64,000 bases of DNA from Acidithiobacillus thiooxidans ATCC 19377 (GTDB lineage: Bacteria; Pseudomonadota; Gammaproteobacteria; Acidithiobacillales; Acidithiobacillaceae). The number at the start of each line of letters is the position of its first letter. Position 1 is the stretch's first letter. This document shows, piece by piece, positions 34,110 through 44,368 of this stretch. Below the pieces are notes generated by a model. That model did no database searches. It saw only the letters and a list, made by a program, of their open reading frames with translations, and had not been told where the DNA came from. The stretch lies in the NCBI RefSeq assembly GCF_009662475.1, contig NZ_CP045571.1:2106501-2170500 (forward strand). Direction: 5' to 3'. Both the position numbers and the translations under genes were made by a program.

Positions 34110-35258
34110 ATGAAAAAAAGCAGCGTGCTGGCCCTGGCGGAAGATCTGATCTCCCGACCTTCGGTGACTCCGGAAGATGCCGGCTGTCAGGACCTGATGA
34201 TAGGGCGGCTGGAAGCCCTGGGTTTTCGGGTGACCCGTCTGGCAGCCGGTGGCGTTGAGAATTTCTGGGCAGAACGCGGATCTTCAGGGCCATACCTCTG
34301 CTTTGCCGGACATACGGATGTGGTGCCCACCGGCCCGCTGGAAGCCTGGCACAGTGATCCCTTCACCCCCAGCATTCGCGACGGCATGCTCTATGGACGC
34401 GGTGCCGCCGACATGAAAGGCAGCCTGGCGGCGATGATCGTGGCGGCTGAACAGTTTATTGCCCGACATCCTGATCACCTCGGCCGTCTCGCGTTTCTGA
34501 TCACCTCTGACGAGGAGGGTATTGCTACCCATGGCACCCGCCACGTCGTGGATTGGCTGCGTGATCAGAATACCCAGATTGACTGGTGCGTAGTGGGTGA
34601 ACCTTCCTCGGAAAACCGTCTGGGCGATGTCATTAAAAACGGGCGGCGCGGCTCCCTGAATGGACGTCTGACCGTGCAGGGTGTGCAGGGTCATGTAGCC
34701 TATCCTGACAAGGCCGACAATCCCATTCATCGGGCTTTTCGCCCGCTGGCCGATCTGGTGGATCAACAATGGGATACGGGCAACCAGTTTTTTCCGCCCA
34801 CCCGTTTACAGTTTTCCAATATTCACGCAGGCACCGGCGCCAATAATGTCATTCCGGGGCAACTCAGTGCCGACTTCAACTTCCGTTTTTCTACGGAATC
34901 CACCCCGGAATCCCTACAGGCTGGCGTCCATGGTCTTCTCGATGCTGCGCAAATCCATTATCAGATTGACTGGCAATTGTCGGGACCACCCTTTTTTACT
35001 CCTCCCGGTACTCTGGTGGCAGCCACCCAGTACGCCCTGAAAAAAATTCTCGGTCATCCGGCCAGCCTTTCTACGGGTGGAGGAACCTCTGATGGACGTT
35101 TCATTGCCCAACTGGGCGGCCAGGTGGTTGAGCTTGGCCCCATCAACAGCACCATTCACAAGCTCAATGAATGTGTGGCAGTAGCAGACCTGGAAGATTT
35201 GTCGCGGATTTACAGCGAAATCATGATTCATTTATTGGGATCCGGCCGGGATGATTAA
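34110..35258 (+). CDS. dapE: Succinyl-diaminopimelate desuccinylase
   Basis: A dinuclear zinc M20-family hydrolase of 382 residues that removes succinate to give LL-diaminopimelate. Metal and catalytic motifs: [11 protein letters not shown] near residue 66, [14 protein letters not shown] near 97, TSDEEG near 133 (catalytic Glu) and the C-terminal [11 protein letters not shown] and NSTIHKLNE, the latter carrying the last His ligand. ATG has AGGAAG upstream. The stop overlaps the rlpA start by 8 bases, tying precursor synthesis to a cell-wall factor. Confidence 0.97.
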   Translation: MKKSSVLALAEDLISRPSVTPEDAGCQDLMIGRLEALGFRVTRLAAGGVENFWAERGSSGPYLCFAGHTDVVPTGPLEAWHSDPFTPSIRDGMLYGRGAADMKGSLAAMIVAAEQFIARHPDHLGRLAFLITSDEEGIATHGTRHVVDWLRDQNTQIDWCVVGEPSSENRLGDVIKNGRRGSLNGRLTVQGVQGHVAYPDKADNPIHRAFRPLADLVDQQWDTGNQFFPPTRLQFSNIHAGTGANNVIPGQLSADFNFRFSTESTPESLQAGVHGLLDAAQIHYQIDWQLSGPPFFTPPGTLVAATQYALKKILGHPASLSTGGGTSDGRFIAQLGGQVVELGPINSTIHKLNECVAVADLEDLSRIYSEIMIHLLGSGRDD

Positions 35259-36072
35259 GCCTGTAGTGCACCTATTATATGGCGTGCTGAGCATCACTGC
35301 GTTGCTGATCAGTGGTTGCGCCGGCGTCAGCCAGAAGGCCACTCAGGGCAACCTCCCCGCCCAGGCGGCTGCGGCAAGCTGCAGTGCGCCGACTCCTAAC
35401 CTGCGCGCAGCCTACAATCGCAGCTATCAGATTCATGGAAGCCTTTATCACCCCCTGCAAAGTGCTGCCGGCTACAATGTGCGTGGACTGGCTTCCTGGT
35501 ATGGCTGGGAATCCGGTTCCAAAACATCCATGGGAACCCCTTTTCGTCCCCGGGCTTATACGGCGGCCAGCCGTGACTTGCCGCTCCCGACCTGTGCCCG
35601 GGTCACCAATTTGAGCAATGGTCGTAGTATTGTTGTTCTGGTGAATGATCGCGGACCTTTTGTGGATGGACGCAAAATGGATCTCTCCTATGGAGCCGCC
35701 AGCGCCTTGGGGATGACCCGCCAGGGCACGGCGGCAGTGCAGATTGTCGCGCTCGCCCCCTCCAGCATAACCCCGACCGGGGTAAATAATTCCGAAGCCA
35801 GCCCAACAACCATGCATACCCAGGAAATTCAGGGGCCAACCCAAACCTATTTGCAAACCGGCGCATTCAAGGTATTAAACCACGCCACGCTGGAGCGAAA
35901 TCGTCTTTATGCTGCGGGTTTCCGGGATGTACTGGTTGTTCCCGGGCTCGTTAAGGGACAACAATATTACAAGGTGCAGGTAGGCCCCCTTCCCGATGGC
36001 GTTGCTGCCGTACAGGCTGTCGCCGCCATGAAAAAAATGGGTTTTCATGATTTTTATCCGGTGGAACAATAA
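35251..36072 (+). CDS. rlpA: RlpA-like septal ring lytic transglycosylase with SPOR domain
   Basis: A 273-residue lipoprotein that cleaves naked glycan strands at division sites. Signal peptide and lipobox LISGC are near residue 24. The double-psi beta-barrel domain at about 70-170 shows [17 protein letters not shown] and [25 protein letters not shown] domain at about 200-273 ([27 protein letters not shown]) targets denuded peptidoglycan at the septum. It overlaps dapE by 8 bases and is likely cotranscribed with the dap genes. Confidence 0.93.
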   Translation: MIKPVVHLLYGVLSITALLISGCAGVSQKATQGNLPAQAAAASCSAPTPNLRAAYNRSYQIHGSLYHPLQSAAGYNVRGLASWYGWESGSKTSMGTPFRPRAYTAASRDLPLPTCARVTNLSNGRSIVVLVNDRGPFVDGRKMDLSYGAASALGMTRQGTAAVQIVALAPSSITPTGVNNSEASPTTMHTQEIQGPTQTYLQTGAFKVLNHATLERNRLYAAGFRDVLVVPGLVKGQQYYKVQVGPLPDGVAAVQAVAAMKKMGFHDFYPVEQ

Positions 36073-36083
36073 GCGGCTTGGTA

Positions 36084-37007
36084 ATGCGTGACTTCATCTG
36101 GCCGAATTTTTATATTGTTGGTGCGGTAAAAAGCGGTACGACTTCCCTTTATGCCTACCTGAAGCAGCATCCTCAGGTTTTTCTGCCTAACATGAAGGAA
36201 CCGCACTATTTCACCCAAGCCCATCCGCGTCCCGAACAGGATCACTTAATCCAGCGGGTGTCCAGCGAACGTGAATACCAACATTTGTACCGGGGATCCG
36301 AAAATTATATACGCATAGGAGATGCCAGCCCTTCTTATTTATGGTGCCCTGAAGCTGCAGAACGTATTCATAAAGTAAGGCCGGATGCCCGGATTATTGT
36401 CATTTTACGCGATCCGGTGCAGCGTGCTTATGCCCAATACCTCATGGACTATAATGAAGGCGTTATTGACTTGCCATTTCTAGACGCTTTGAAAAAAGAC
36501 TGGACGCGCCCTGACAAGGGTTGGGGAGTGTCTCAGCTATATCTGGAACTCGGCCAATACGCCGCACAGATTTCCAGATACCAGCAGCGTTTTGGTACTG
36601 AAAACGTCCATATCTGCCTGCTGGAAGACCTTAAAAAAAATCCGATAGATGTCCTCATAAAAATTTGCGAGTTTCTGGAGATTGATCCGCAGGCTATCAA
36701 TCATATCAATCTGCAATCCATCCATAATGCCTATCGCCTGCCACGGGGAAACTGGGCGCGTATCCTCGCCAGTAATCCCATCAGTCGCCGCATTGGCGAA
36801 CACTTTTTCCCCCGGCGTTGGGGTGATTACATCTGGCGCCACATTTTCCTGATGAAAAGCCACAAACCGCCTATGGATGCGGAAGCTCTGTATTTTTTAA
36901 AGACTTTTTACGAACCAGAAATCCAACAACTGGAAAAACTGCTTATTCGACCACTACCGGAGCTGCGTAAATCCTGGGAGATGAAACAAGGAACTTATAA
37001 GTACTGA
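36084..37007 (+). CDS. PAPS-dependent sulfotransferase
   Basis: A 307-residue sulfotransferase of the heparan-sulfate N-deacetylase/sulfotransferase-like family. The 5'-phosphosulfate loop is IVGAVKSGTTSLYAYLKQHP near residue 11, and the 3'-phosphate site lies around IIVILRDPVQRAYAQYLM near 107, followed by LLEDLKKNP near 183. It has no signal peptide, so it acts in the cytoplasm, with an unknown glycan, lipid or metabolite as acceptor. A TTG at 36078 is a poorer start. It lies 11 bases after rlpA and before an L,D-transpeptidase, in envelope context. Confidence 0.85.
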   Translation: MRDFIWPNFYIVGAVKSGTTSLYAYLKQHPQVFLPNMKEPHYFTQAHPRPEQDHLIQRVSSEREYQHLYRGSENYIRIGDASPSYLWCPEAAERIHKVRPDARIIVILRDPVQRAYAQYLMDYNEGVIDLPFLDALKKDWTRPDKGWGVSQLYLELGQYAAQISRYQQRFGTENVHICLLEDLKKNPIDVLIKICEFLEIDPQAINHINLQSIHNAYRLPRGNWARILASNPISRRIGEHFFPRRWGDYIWRHIFLMKSHKPPMDAEALYFLKTFYEPEIQQLEKLLIRPLPELRKSWEMKQGTYKY

Positions 37008-37072
37008 TTTAAGACTAACAGTCATCTAGAATTTGACTGACAACCACCGCAAACACTTAGGGAAAAACCGAT

Positions 37073-38071
37073 ATGCTGGTATCAGCACCCCCCACTGCTG
37101 CCGTAATTTCCAGTGCATCCTCAACGGTCCTGCAAGCCCGAGAAATTCGGCGTATTCTCATCCGTCTCCATTATCTCCCGCTGATTCCGGAAGATTATCT
37201 GGGCGCGCATGGGCATATTCATAAAACTTACCAGTGGCGCTTTAAAATCCCGCGTGCCTTGCAGGCCCTTGCCGCATCGGATTCATGGCAAGATCCCTGG
37301 AATCCATTGGTACTGGGTGCCTTGTACCAGTTCGAAGCTGTGCATAATCTGCCGATAGTACCTGGCGGAATGGGCATACGTGGATTACCCCTGAACATAG
37401 AAAAAGCCCTGTTACACGCAAAAAAAACTGATCCGGATCCCTGGACCTGGATTCTGGTGACCAAATTTCCCCGCCCGGAAGAAATTCATTTGTTTATGGG
37501 CGGACATGGCTGGATTTTCCAGAGCAAAGCCAATACCGGCGTCATGCATGCCACTCCGGATGGGACCTGGCCGATTTATGCCCGTGATACCCATACCGCC
37601 ATGGTTGGCCGCTTTCCCATACCAGTATCCCACGCGCAAATACGCTTATATGAAGCCGCGAAGTCGGCAGGTTATGCCCTCCAGTCCGTGCATTATTCGC
37701 GCTATCATCACCACTGGGTGGAATACCAACATTATGATGACCCGGATATCCGTTGGGTCAATTATTTCGACAGAGGCCGTGCCGTACATTTTTATCCCCG
37801 GGCCAATTACGGCTTTCCACAAAGTGCGGGCTGCGTCGAGCTTCCCAAAAGCGCGGCACACAAAGTGTACGGACTCATCCATTATGGAACACCCGTTACC
37901 GTCAGCCACGCTGCGATCGGCCCCTGGGATCCGCCAGGAAGCAAATACCTGAAACAACCCCTGAACATTAAACCCATCCATTTGGCTTATCGAGAAATCG
38001 CTGCCAAATCCACAGCACTTAGCGTACATCTGCAACTGGTGGAAACGAGCGTTTCAGACGCGAATCATTAA
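37073..38071 (+). CDS. L,D-transpeptidase (YkuD-domain) protein
   Basis: A 332-residue protein whose catalytic domain occupies about residues 115-285. The active site is seen in HFYPRANYGFPQSAGCVELP: a His upstream and the nucleophile Cys in SAGCVEL, a variant of the SHGCIRL motif. Such enzymes make 3-3 peptidoglycan cross-links or attach proteins to the wall. The N-terminal 110 residues resemble a peptidoglycan-binding-like helical region (REIRRILIRLHYLPLIPEDY). No clear signal peptide follows ATG 37073, so the start or export route is uncertain. It is convergent with ppiD. Confidence 0.83.
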   Translation: MLVSAPPTAAVISSASSTVLQAREIRRILIRLHYLPLIPEDYLGAHGHIHKTYQWRFKIPRALQALAASDSWQDPWNPLVLGALYQFEAVHNLPIVPGGMGIRGLPLNIEKALLHAKKTDPDPWTWILVTKFPRPEEIHLFMGGHGWIFQSKANTGVMHATPDGTWPIYARDTHTAMVGRFPIPVSHAQIRLYEAAKSAGYALQSVHYSRYHHHWVEYQHYDDPDIRWVNYFDRGRAVHFYPRANYGFPQSAGCVELPKSAAHKVYGLIHYGTPVTVSHAAIGPWDPPGSKYLKQPLNIKPIHLAYREIAAKSTALSVHLQLVETSVSDANH

Positions 38072-38091
38072 CGTCAATACTTTACCGATAA

Positions 38092-39660
38092 TTATTGGCT
38101 GGTAGCAGCCGCGAGCTTCGCAGCGTCGATTTTTACCTTGGCATGATCGCGCAGATCACGCAAATAAGCTGCCGACAACAATCTTCCCCGTTGTTCTTCC
38201 AGCGAGGCACGAATTTCTGCCGTCACCTTGGGATTGACGGCTACTGAAGAAGGCGCCATCACTTGAGTCACCGCAAATATTGTGTAGCCATTCTGTCCAC
38301 GAACCATCCCCATGGAAGGTATATGCTTTATAGGAGCTGGGGCATCAAATGCTGCGCTCAGCAAAGTCGGATACAAACCCCGCGCATCTTTCCGGGTGAC
38401 ATTCAAATGGACTTGGACAGGATAAGTACCATCCGCAGTCAACACCTCTACCTTACCGGCTTTCCTGGCCGAAGCCAGCAGGGCTTCTGCTTTGCTTTTA
38501 GCCAGTTGCGTGGCTTTTTCTGCCGTTAATTGCGCCACAATCTGATTTTTGACTGCTGCTAAAGTCTGGGCTCTACCCGGGGTATAATGGAGCAGATGAA
38601 CGGCCAGCAAATCTCCATTTTTCAAAGTCAGGGCCGAACTGTTTTTACCAGCCAATACGGCTTTGCTAAAAGCCAGATCCAATGCTTTCGGATCAGAAAA
38701 GGGACCACTGGATGCTTGTTTTCCAGCAGTCAGCTGCCCGCTCGATTCAATGGTTAAGTGATATGCTTTCGCCACTGACTGAAGTCCATCGGGACTACTG
38801 AAAAGGCGATCCTTGAAGTTTTCAACCTGGGCCTGAAAAGCATTTTCAGCAGCCTGATCAGCCTGTTCTGAATTTTTACTTCCGGAAGCAGCCGCTGCAG
38901 TGACGCCTTTCGCCGATGCCTGGTTCGCGCCAAGGAAATTATGCGGTCCCATAACTACGTAGTGCACTTCAACTTCAGCAGGCAAATGAAATTCAGATAA
39001 GTGCGACTGATAAAATGACTGCACTTCCGCCGTATCCGGCTTGGCTTGCTCAGCAAAATGCGCATCAGTGATGGTCACTGTCTTGATATCCCGATATTCC
39101 TGCGACCAACCCCATACTTCAGTCGCTGCCTGATCAGAAGCACTGGCAATAATTTGAGGAATAACCTGAAGTTGCTCCAGCCGCATGCTTTCGCGCAACA
39201 TACCTTCAAATTGTGCAGGTGTCATTCCGTTGGCGGCTAATAATTTCTGGTATTTTGCCTTGGAAAAAACGCCCTTTTCCTGAAAAGCAGGAATGGCTTC
39301 TACTTTTTTGGCCAAGGCCGTATCCGAAACTTGTAAACCCAGGCGTCCGGCTTCGGTACCCAATAATATATTATCAATCAATCCATTCAGTACATCATGG
39401 GCAAAGCTGCTCTGCTGTGCCATTTTAGCAGCCGTTGCTGCTCCAAAAACATGACTATAACGTTCTTGCGCTTCTTCCAAGCGCTTATGAAACACCGCTT
39501 CGGTAATTTTTTGGCCATTTACAGAGGCTACAGCCGCAGGTCCGGAACTACCGGACATCAAATAGCCGCTAACGCCCCAGAGGACAAAGGACAACGCAAT
39601 GAGTACCATAATTATTTTGGCAATAAATGATTGTCCAAAATTACGAAATACATCCATCAT
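38092..39660 (-). CDS. ppiD: PpiD/SurA-family periplasmic folding chaperone
   Basis: An inner-membrane-anchored chaperone for secreted proteins leaving the Sec translocon. A single membrane helix lies at about residues 12-34 (AKIIMVLIALSFVLWGVSGY), followed by a SurA-like N-terminal chaperone domain (VNGQKITEAVFHKRLEEAQ near 48). At 522 residues it is shorter than E. coli PpiD (623). The region where the parvulin domain belongs (about 225-370) lacks the recognisable parvulin pattern and has an Ala/Ser-rich insert (KGVTAAAASGSKNSE), so isomerase activity is doubtful. It follows lon, hupB and tRNAs, as in the clp-lon-hupB-ppiD order of E. coli. Confidence 0.88.
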   Translation of the reverse strand: MMDVFRNFGQSFIAKIIMVLIALSFVLWGVSGYLMSGSSGPAAVASVNGQKITEAVFHKRLEEAQERYSHVFGAATAAKMAQQSSFAHDVLNGLIDNILLGTEAGRLGLQVSDTALAKKVEAIPAFQEKGVFSKAKYQKLLAANGMTPAQFEGMLRESMRLEQLQVIPQIIASASDQAATEVWGWSQEYRDIKTVTITDAHFAEQAKPDTAEVQSFYQSHLSEFHLPAEVEVHYVVMGPHNFLGANQASAKGVTAAAASGSKNSEQADQAAENAFQAQVENFKDRLFSSPDGLQSVAKAYHLTIESSGQLTAGKQASSGPFSDPKALDLAFSKAVLAGKNSSALTLKNGDLLAVHLLHYTPGRAQTLAAVKNQIVAQLTAEKATQLAKSKAEALLASARKAGKVEVLTADGTYPVQVHLNVTRKDARGLYPTLLSAAFDAPAPIKHIPSMGMVRGQNGYTIFAVTQVMAPSSVAVNPKVTAEIRASLEEQRGRLLSAAYLRDLRDHAKVKIDAAKLAAATSQ

Positions 39661-39785
39661 AATTACAATCCTCGCGAAACAGTGCTCCGGTATATATGAC
39701 CACTTTACTGGTTGATGAAAGCCACTCTTACCACGAATTAAACTTGGATACGAATAAATCGCAGCAGAGAATTTCTGCTGTTAAA

Positions 39786-39815
39786 AATAAAAAAGCGCCC
39801 GCTTGCGAGGGCGCC
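39786..39815 (-). terminator. Rho-independent terminator after tRNA-Asp
   Basis: On the minus strand a GC-rich stem (GGGCGC with GCGCCC, 8-base loop) is followed by TTTTTTATTTTT, 10 bases past the 3' end of tRNA-Asp. It ends the tRNA-Val-tRNA-Asp unit before ppiD. Confidence 0.8.
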
Positions 39816-39825
39816 TTTCTTCATT

Positions 39826-39902
39826 TGGCGGGGCGGACGGGGCTCGAACCCGCGACCTCCGGCGTGACAGGCCGGCATTCTAACCAACTGAACTACCACC
39901 CC
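39826..39902 (-). tRNA. tRNA-Asp (GTC)
   Basis: A 77-nt cloverleaf with encoded CCA. The acceptor arm is GGGGTGG/CCGCCCC, the anticodon stem GCCGG/CCGGC (loop CTGTCAC) gives anticodon GTC, and the T arm is GGGTTCGAGCC. It lies 10 bases downstream of tRNA-Val in the same direction and is followed by a strong terminator. Confidence 0.95.
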
Positions 39903-39912
39903 AATAAATTGG

Positions 39913-39988
39913 TGGTGGGCGGTGAGGGGCTCGAACCCCCGACATTCGGCGTGTAAAGCCGACGCTCTACCAACTGAGCTAACCGCCC
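39913..39988 (-). tRNA. tRNA-Val (TAC)
   Basis: A 76-nt cloverleaf with encoded CCA. Acceptor GGGCGGT/ACCGCCC is the same as in the CAC isoacceptor at 26185. Anticodon stem TCGGC/GCCGA with loop TTTACAC gives TAC. It lies 12 bases after hupB and is probably cotranscribed with it. Confidence 0.95.
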
Positions 39989-40000
39989 AAACCAGACGCG

Positions 40001-40273
40001 CTAGTTTACTGCATCACGCAATGCTTTACCAGCTTTAAATTTAGGTGTGCGACTGGCGGCAATCATGATTTCTGCACCTGTTGCAGGATTCCGACCCTTA
40101 CGCGCTTCGCGTTCAGAAACCAGGAAAGAACCAAAACCTACCAGCGTGACCTGATCACCCTCTTTCAAGGCAGCAGTAACCACTTTAATAGCGGCATCCA
40201 GGGTATGTCCTGCGGCGGCACGCGTAACACCTGCTTCTTCTGCAATTTTTTCGATCAATTCGGATTTGTTCAT
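40001..40273 (-). CDS. hupB: DNA-binding protein HU-beta
   Basis: A 90-residue histone-like protein that bends and compacts DNA as a dimer. The sequence opens [20 protein letters not shown], and the DNA-embracing arm is within [19 protein letters not shown] followed by the conserved ATGAEI. Length and sequence are those of HU, not IHF. AGGAG lies about 8 bases upstream, and a strong promoter is at 40341-40370. It stands between lon and ppiD, as in E. coli. Confidence 0.97.
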   Translation of the reverse strand: MNKSELIEKIAEEAGVTRAAAGHTLDAAIKVVTAALKEGDQVTLVGFGSFLVSEREARKGRNPATGAEIMIAASRTPKFKAGKALRDAVN

Positions 40274-40340
40274 AATTTCTTTCTCCTGTTATAGACCCAG
40301 ACACTTCTGTAAAACTACGAATCAGCTAATGCTAGTAGAG

Positions 40341-40370
40341 GTTATAGCAGGGTAAAAAAACACTTGTCAA
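40341..40370 (-). promoter_or_regulatory. Strong sigma-70 promoter of hupB
   Basis: On the minus strand TTGACA (40365-40370) and TATAAC (40341-40346) are separated by 18 bases and lie 68 bases before the hupB start. The -35 is perfect and the -10 matches 5 of 6. It is the best-looking promoter in the window. Confidence 0.8.
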
Positions 40371-40497
40371 GATCACCAACAAAATCTACAAATGATTTCA
40401 CATGTTAGACCCTATCTATCTGACAATATTCGTCGTGATTTAGCGACTGTCTACGTATTAATCAATGACAAATTATAACAGTACAAGTTGATAGCAG

Positions 40498-40540
40498 AAC
40501 AAAATACTGCCTCTGAGAATAATCATATTCCCAGAGGCTG
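40498..40540 (-). terminator. Probable terminator downstream of lon
   Basis: GCCTCTG (40509-40515) pairs with CAGAGGC (40532-40538), enclosing a further partly paired AT-rich stem. On the minus strand it is followed by AGTATTTTG. It lies about 12 bases after the lon stop. The T-run is imperfect. Confidence 0.55.
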
Positions 40541-40551
40541 ATAACAGTAAT

Positions 40552-42987
40552 CTAGTGGGCTGTTGCTTTATCTTCCGCGTTATCTCCACTAACTGGCGGT
40601 ACAACACCCAGTAGAGGTTCTCCATCATCAGGCAATGGTGTTGGTGACGTCTCCAGAGCAATCGCTAACACTTCGTCAATCCAGCGTACCGGCTTGATCG
40701 TGAGTGCATCACGCACGTTTTTGGGGATTTCCTGCAAATCCTTTTCGTTTTCAGCAGGAATCATCACCGTACTGATGCCCCCGCGATGTGCTGCCAACAG
40801 TTTCTCTTTCAAGCCCCCAATAGGCAGAACCTCACCACGGAGAGTAATTTCACCCGTCATGGCCACCGTAGCCTTGACCGGAATACCGGTCAGCGCAGAA
40901 ACCAAAGCCGTGGCCATGCCGATGCCGGCGCTGGGGCCATCTTTGGGGGTCGCACCTTCAGGAACGTGAATATGGACATCCCGATTCTGATAAAAGTCAG
41001 CCGGAATACCCAACGCACGCGATCTGGCACGCACCACACTCATAGCAGCCTGAATGGACTCCTGCATGACGTCACCGAGTTTGCCTGTAATCAGCAGTTT
41101 ACCCCGACCCGGTACAACCACAGCCTCAATACTCAGCAATTCACCCCCGACTTCCGTCCAGGCTAAGCCGGTGACTTCACCAATACGATTTTCTTTTTCT
41201 GCCTTGCCAAAATCAAAACGCCGAACACCCAGATATTTGTCCAGATTACGATCAGATACCTGAATTTTAGTGCGCTTCTTGTCCAGCAGGAGCTCCTTGA
41301 CGACTTTACGGCAAATGCGCGCCAGCTCCCGCTCAAGATTCCGCACCCCCGCCTCGCGTGTATAGTAACGGATGATGTCCCGAATTACGGTTTGCGAAAC
41401 CTGCATCTCCCCGTCTTTCAGACCGGCTTTCTCGATTTGCTTCGGGAGCAGATACTTAGTGGCAATATGGATTTTTTCATCTTCGGTATAACCGGAAATC
41501 CGGATGACCTCCATACGATCCATTAAAGGTGCCGGAATATTCAGGGTGTTAGCTGTAGTAACAAACATCACCTCGGACAAATTAAAGTCCACTTCCAGGT
41601 AATGATCATTAAAAGTGGCATTCTGCTCCGGATCGAGCACTTCAAGCAGTGCCGAAGCCGGATCACCCCTAAAATCCATCGCCATTTTGTCGACTTCATC
41701 CAGCAACATCAGCGGGTTGCGGGTTGCCACCTTGGCCAGACTCTGGACAATTTTTCCCGGCAATGCGCCGATATAAGTCCGCCGATGTCCGCGAATTTCC
41801 GCTTCATCACGTACTCCGCCCAGAGACATCCGCACAAATTTGCGATTGGTTGCTTCCGCAATGGAGCGGCCCAAACTGGTTTTACCAACACCGGGCGGAC
41901 CAACCAGACACAAAATGGGGCCACGACTGTTACCCACACGTTCCTGCACAGCGAGATACTCCAGTATCCGCTCCTTCACATCTTCCAGACCATAGTGGTC
42001 GGCATCGAGGATGGCCTTGGCACGCTTAAGGTCTTTAGTAATTTTGCTGCGTTTACGCCAAGGAACACCAACCAGCCAGTCAATATAATTACGCACCACC
42101 GTCGCTTCCGCAGACATGGGGCTCATCATCCGTAGCTTCTTTAATTCGGCATCCGCCTTGGCCCGCACATCTTTGGGCATTCCGGCTTTTTCAATTTTAC
42201 GGGCGAGCTCATCCAGCTCACTACCACCCTCTTCCGAAAGATCGCCGAGCTCCTTCTGGATGGCCTTCATCTGCTCATTCAGATAATACTCGCGCTGGCT
42301 TTTCTCCATTTGCCGCTTGACACGTCCACGAATCCGCTTTTCTACCTGCAGCAGATCAATTTCGGATTCCATCATGCCCAGCAGGTGTTCCAGTCGCACA
42401 CGCGTATCTGCTTTTTCGAGAATATCCTGTTTTTCTTCCAGCTTGAGACTGAGATGGGCAGCCACCGTATCCGCCAGTCGCGCCGGATCATCCATACTGG
42501 CCAGGGTAGACAAAATTTCTGGCGGGATTTTTTTGTTGAGCTTTACATAGGACTCAAACTGCGCGCTGACTGAACGCATCAGCGCTTCCAGTTCACGATC
42601 ATTGGCGGCACCACTGACCACTACCTGAACCTGGGCGCGCAGTGATTCGTCGGCCGGCAAAAAAGAGACAATTTTGGCCCGGTCCGTACCTTCCACCAGG
42701 ACTTTAACCGTTCCGTCCGGCAGTTTCAGCAACTGCAAAATGGTCGCCAAGGTCCCGATACGATAAATATTTTCCGGCTGGGGATCATCATCAGCCGCAT
42801 TTTTCTGAGAAACCAGCAGGATCTGTTTTTCTCCTGACATGGCTTCTTCCAGTGCGCGGATAGACTTCGCACGACCTACAAAAAGCGGGATCACCATATA
42901 TGGGAAAACCACCACGTCCCGTAACGGAAGCACGGGCACCATCAGGGATTCTTCTTCTACCAGGAGACTTTTATCTATTTGCGCCAC
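40552..42987 (-). CDS. lon: ATP-dependent protease Lon
   Basis: An 811-residue AAA+ serine protease that removes damaged and regulatory proteins. The N-terminal substrate domain is at about 15-210 ([20 protein letters not shown]), Walker A is [11 protein letters not shown] near 360, Walker B is [10 protein letters not shown] near 420, and the catalytic Ser is in [12 protein letters not shown] near 688 with the Lys about 43 residues on ([14 protein letters not shown]). The length is that of LonA. It lies downstream of clpX in the usual order. The -35/-10 region is not obvious in the 87-base gap. Confidence 0.98.
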   Translation of the reverse strand: MAQIDKSLLVEEESLMVPVLPLRDVVVFPYMVIPLFVGRAKSIRALEEAMSGEKQILLVSQKNAADDDPQPENIYRIGTLATILQLLKLPDGTVKVLVEGTDRAKIVSFLPADESLRAQVQVVVSGAANDRELEALMRSVSAQFESYVKLNKKIPPEILSTLASMDDPARLADTVAAHLSLKLEEKQDILEKADTRVRLEHLLGMMESEIDLLQVEKRIRGRVKRQMEKSQREYYLNEQMKAIQKELGDLSEEGGSELDELARKIEKAGMPKDVRAKADAELKKLRMMSPMSAEATVVRNYIDWLVGVPWRKRSKITKDLKRAKAILDADHYGLEDVKERILEYLAVQERVGNSRGPILCLVGPPGVGKTSLGRSIAEATNRKFVRMSLGGVRDEAEIRGHRRTYIGALPGKIVQSLAKVATRNPLMLLDEVDKMAMDFRGDPASALLEVLDPEQNATFNDHYLEVDFNLSEVMFVTTANTLNIPAPLMDRMEVIRISGYTEDEKIHIATKYLLPKQIEKAGLKDGEMQVSQTVIRDIIRYYTREAGVRNLERELARICRKVVKELLLDKKRTKIQVSDRNLDKYLGVRRFDFGKAEKENRIGEVTGLAWTEVGGELLSIEAVVVPGRGKLLITGKLGDVMQESIQAAMSVVRARSRALGIPADFYQNRDVHIHVPEGATPKDGPSAGIGMATALVSALTGIPVKATVAMTGEITLRGEVLPIGGLKEKLLAAHRGGISTVMIPAENEKDLQEIPKNVRDALTIKPVRWIDEVLAIALETSPTPLPDDGEPLLGVVPPVSGDNAEDKATAH

Positions 42988-43074
42988 GGTTCACTCCAGA
43001 AATTCGATGATAACCATCATTAGGGAAGCAGATTGGGGCGCATGGTCGAGTTTTCAACGCGCCCCCAGCTTGTA

Positions 43075-44349
43075 TCAGGCAGGATGAGACATATCTACCT
43101 TGATGGCATCGTCATAAACCAGAAGCGGCTTGCCGCCACTTTCCACCACCGCAGCATCCACCACCACTTTTTTGACGCCGGTCATGGAAGGCAGCTCGTA
43201 CATCGTGTCCAGCAAAATCTGCTCAAGGATGGAGCGCAAGCCGCGAGCACCGGTTTTCCGCGCAAGGGCTTTTTTGGCAATCCCCTTGAGGGCCTCCGGA
43301 CGGAACTCCAGGGTAACGCCCTCCAGGGAGAACATTTTCTGATATTGCTTGATCAGGGCATTTTTGGGTTCAGTGAGGATGGACATGAGTGCTTCTTCGT
43401 CCAACTCTTCCAAAAGTGCCAGAATGGGCAAACGTCCGACAAACTCGGGAATCAACCCATAGCGCACCAGATCTTCCGGTTCCAGATTCTGCATGAGCAT
43501 GGCTGCAGTAGCATCTTTGTCCCGTTTTTTGAGGGGCGCGTTAAAGCCCATACCGCCTTTTTCGATGCGGGAAGAAACGGATTTTTCAAGGCCCGCAAAC
43601 GCACCCCCGCAAATAAACAGAATGTGACGGGTATCCACCTGCAAAAACTCCTGCTGTGGATGTTTACGACCACCCTGAGGAGGAACCGAGGCAACGGTGC
43701 CTTCAATCAGTTTCAACAAAGCCTGCTGCACGCCTTCTCCCGATACATCGCGGGTAATGGAAGGGTTTTCAGATTTGCGAGTGATCTTATCGATTTCGTC
43801 GATATAGACAATTCCCGTCTGGGCTTTCTCGACGTCATAATCACATTTCTGCAGCAGTTTTTGAATGATGTTTTCCACATCCTCACCGACATAACCGGCT
43901 TCGGTGAGGGTCGTGGCATCGGCCATGGCAAAGGGCACGTTCAACAGGCGCGCCAAGGTCTGAGCCAGAAGGGTCTTGCCGGAACCGGTCGGACCAATCA
44001 ACAAAATATTACTTTTGTCGAGTTCTACTTCATTGTCCTTACCGCCATGCTCCAGACGTTTGTAATGATTGTACACCGCCACGGAAAGCACTTTTTTGGC
44101 ACTGTCCTGACCAATAACATAATCATCCAGGGTCTTGCGTATTTCCATGGGTTTCGGAAGCTTATCCGGCTGATCACCGCGCAGATCATCCAGGATCTCG
44201 TCCTTGACGATATCATTGCACAGTTCTATGCATTCATCGCAGATGAATACCGATGGTCCAGCAATCAGTTTCCGGACTTCGTGCTGACTTTTTCCGCAAA
44301 AAGAACAATACAAGGTCTTTTCGCCACTTCCCTCATGCTTTCCAGCCAT
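43075..44349 (-). CDS. clpX: ClpXP protease ATP-binding subunit ClpX
   Basis: A 424-residue AAA+ unfoldase that feeds ClpP. The N-terminal zinc domain has [14 protein letters not shown], then CDECIELC. Walker A is [14 protein letters not shown] near 117, Walker B is [10 protein letters not shown], and the ClpP-docking IGL/IGF loop region lies in the C-terminal half. The downstream gene of the tig-clpP-clpX set; only 19 bases separate it from clpP. Confidence 0.98.
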   Translation of the reverse strand: MAGKHEGSGEKTLYCSFCGKSQHEVRKLIAGPSVFICDECIELCNDIVKDEILDDLRGDQPDKLPKPMEIRKTLDDYVIGQDSAKKVLSVAVYNHYKRLEHGGKDNEVELDKSNILLIGPTGSGKTLLAQTLARLLNVPFAMADATTLTEAGYVGEDVENIIQKLLQKCDYDVEKAQTGIVYIDEIDKITRKSENPSITRDVSGEGVQQALLKLIEGTVASVPPQGGRKHPQQEFLQVDTRHILFICGGAFAGLEKSVSSRIEKGGMGFNAPLKKRDKDATAAMLMQNLEPEDLVRYGLIPEFVGRLPILALLEELDEEALMSILTEPKNALIKQYQKMFSLEGVTLEFRPEALKGIAKKALARKTGARGLRSILEQILLDTMYELPSMTGVKKVVVDAAVVESGGKPLLVYDDAIKVDMSHPA

Positions 44350-44368
44350 AGCTGTTCTCCTGCCTGCT

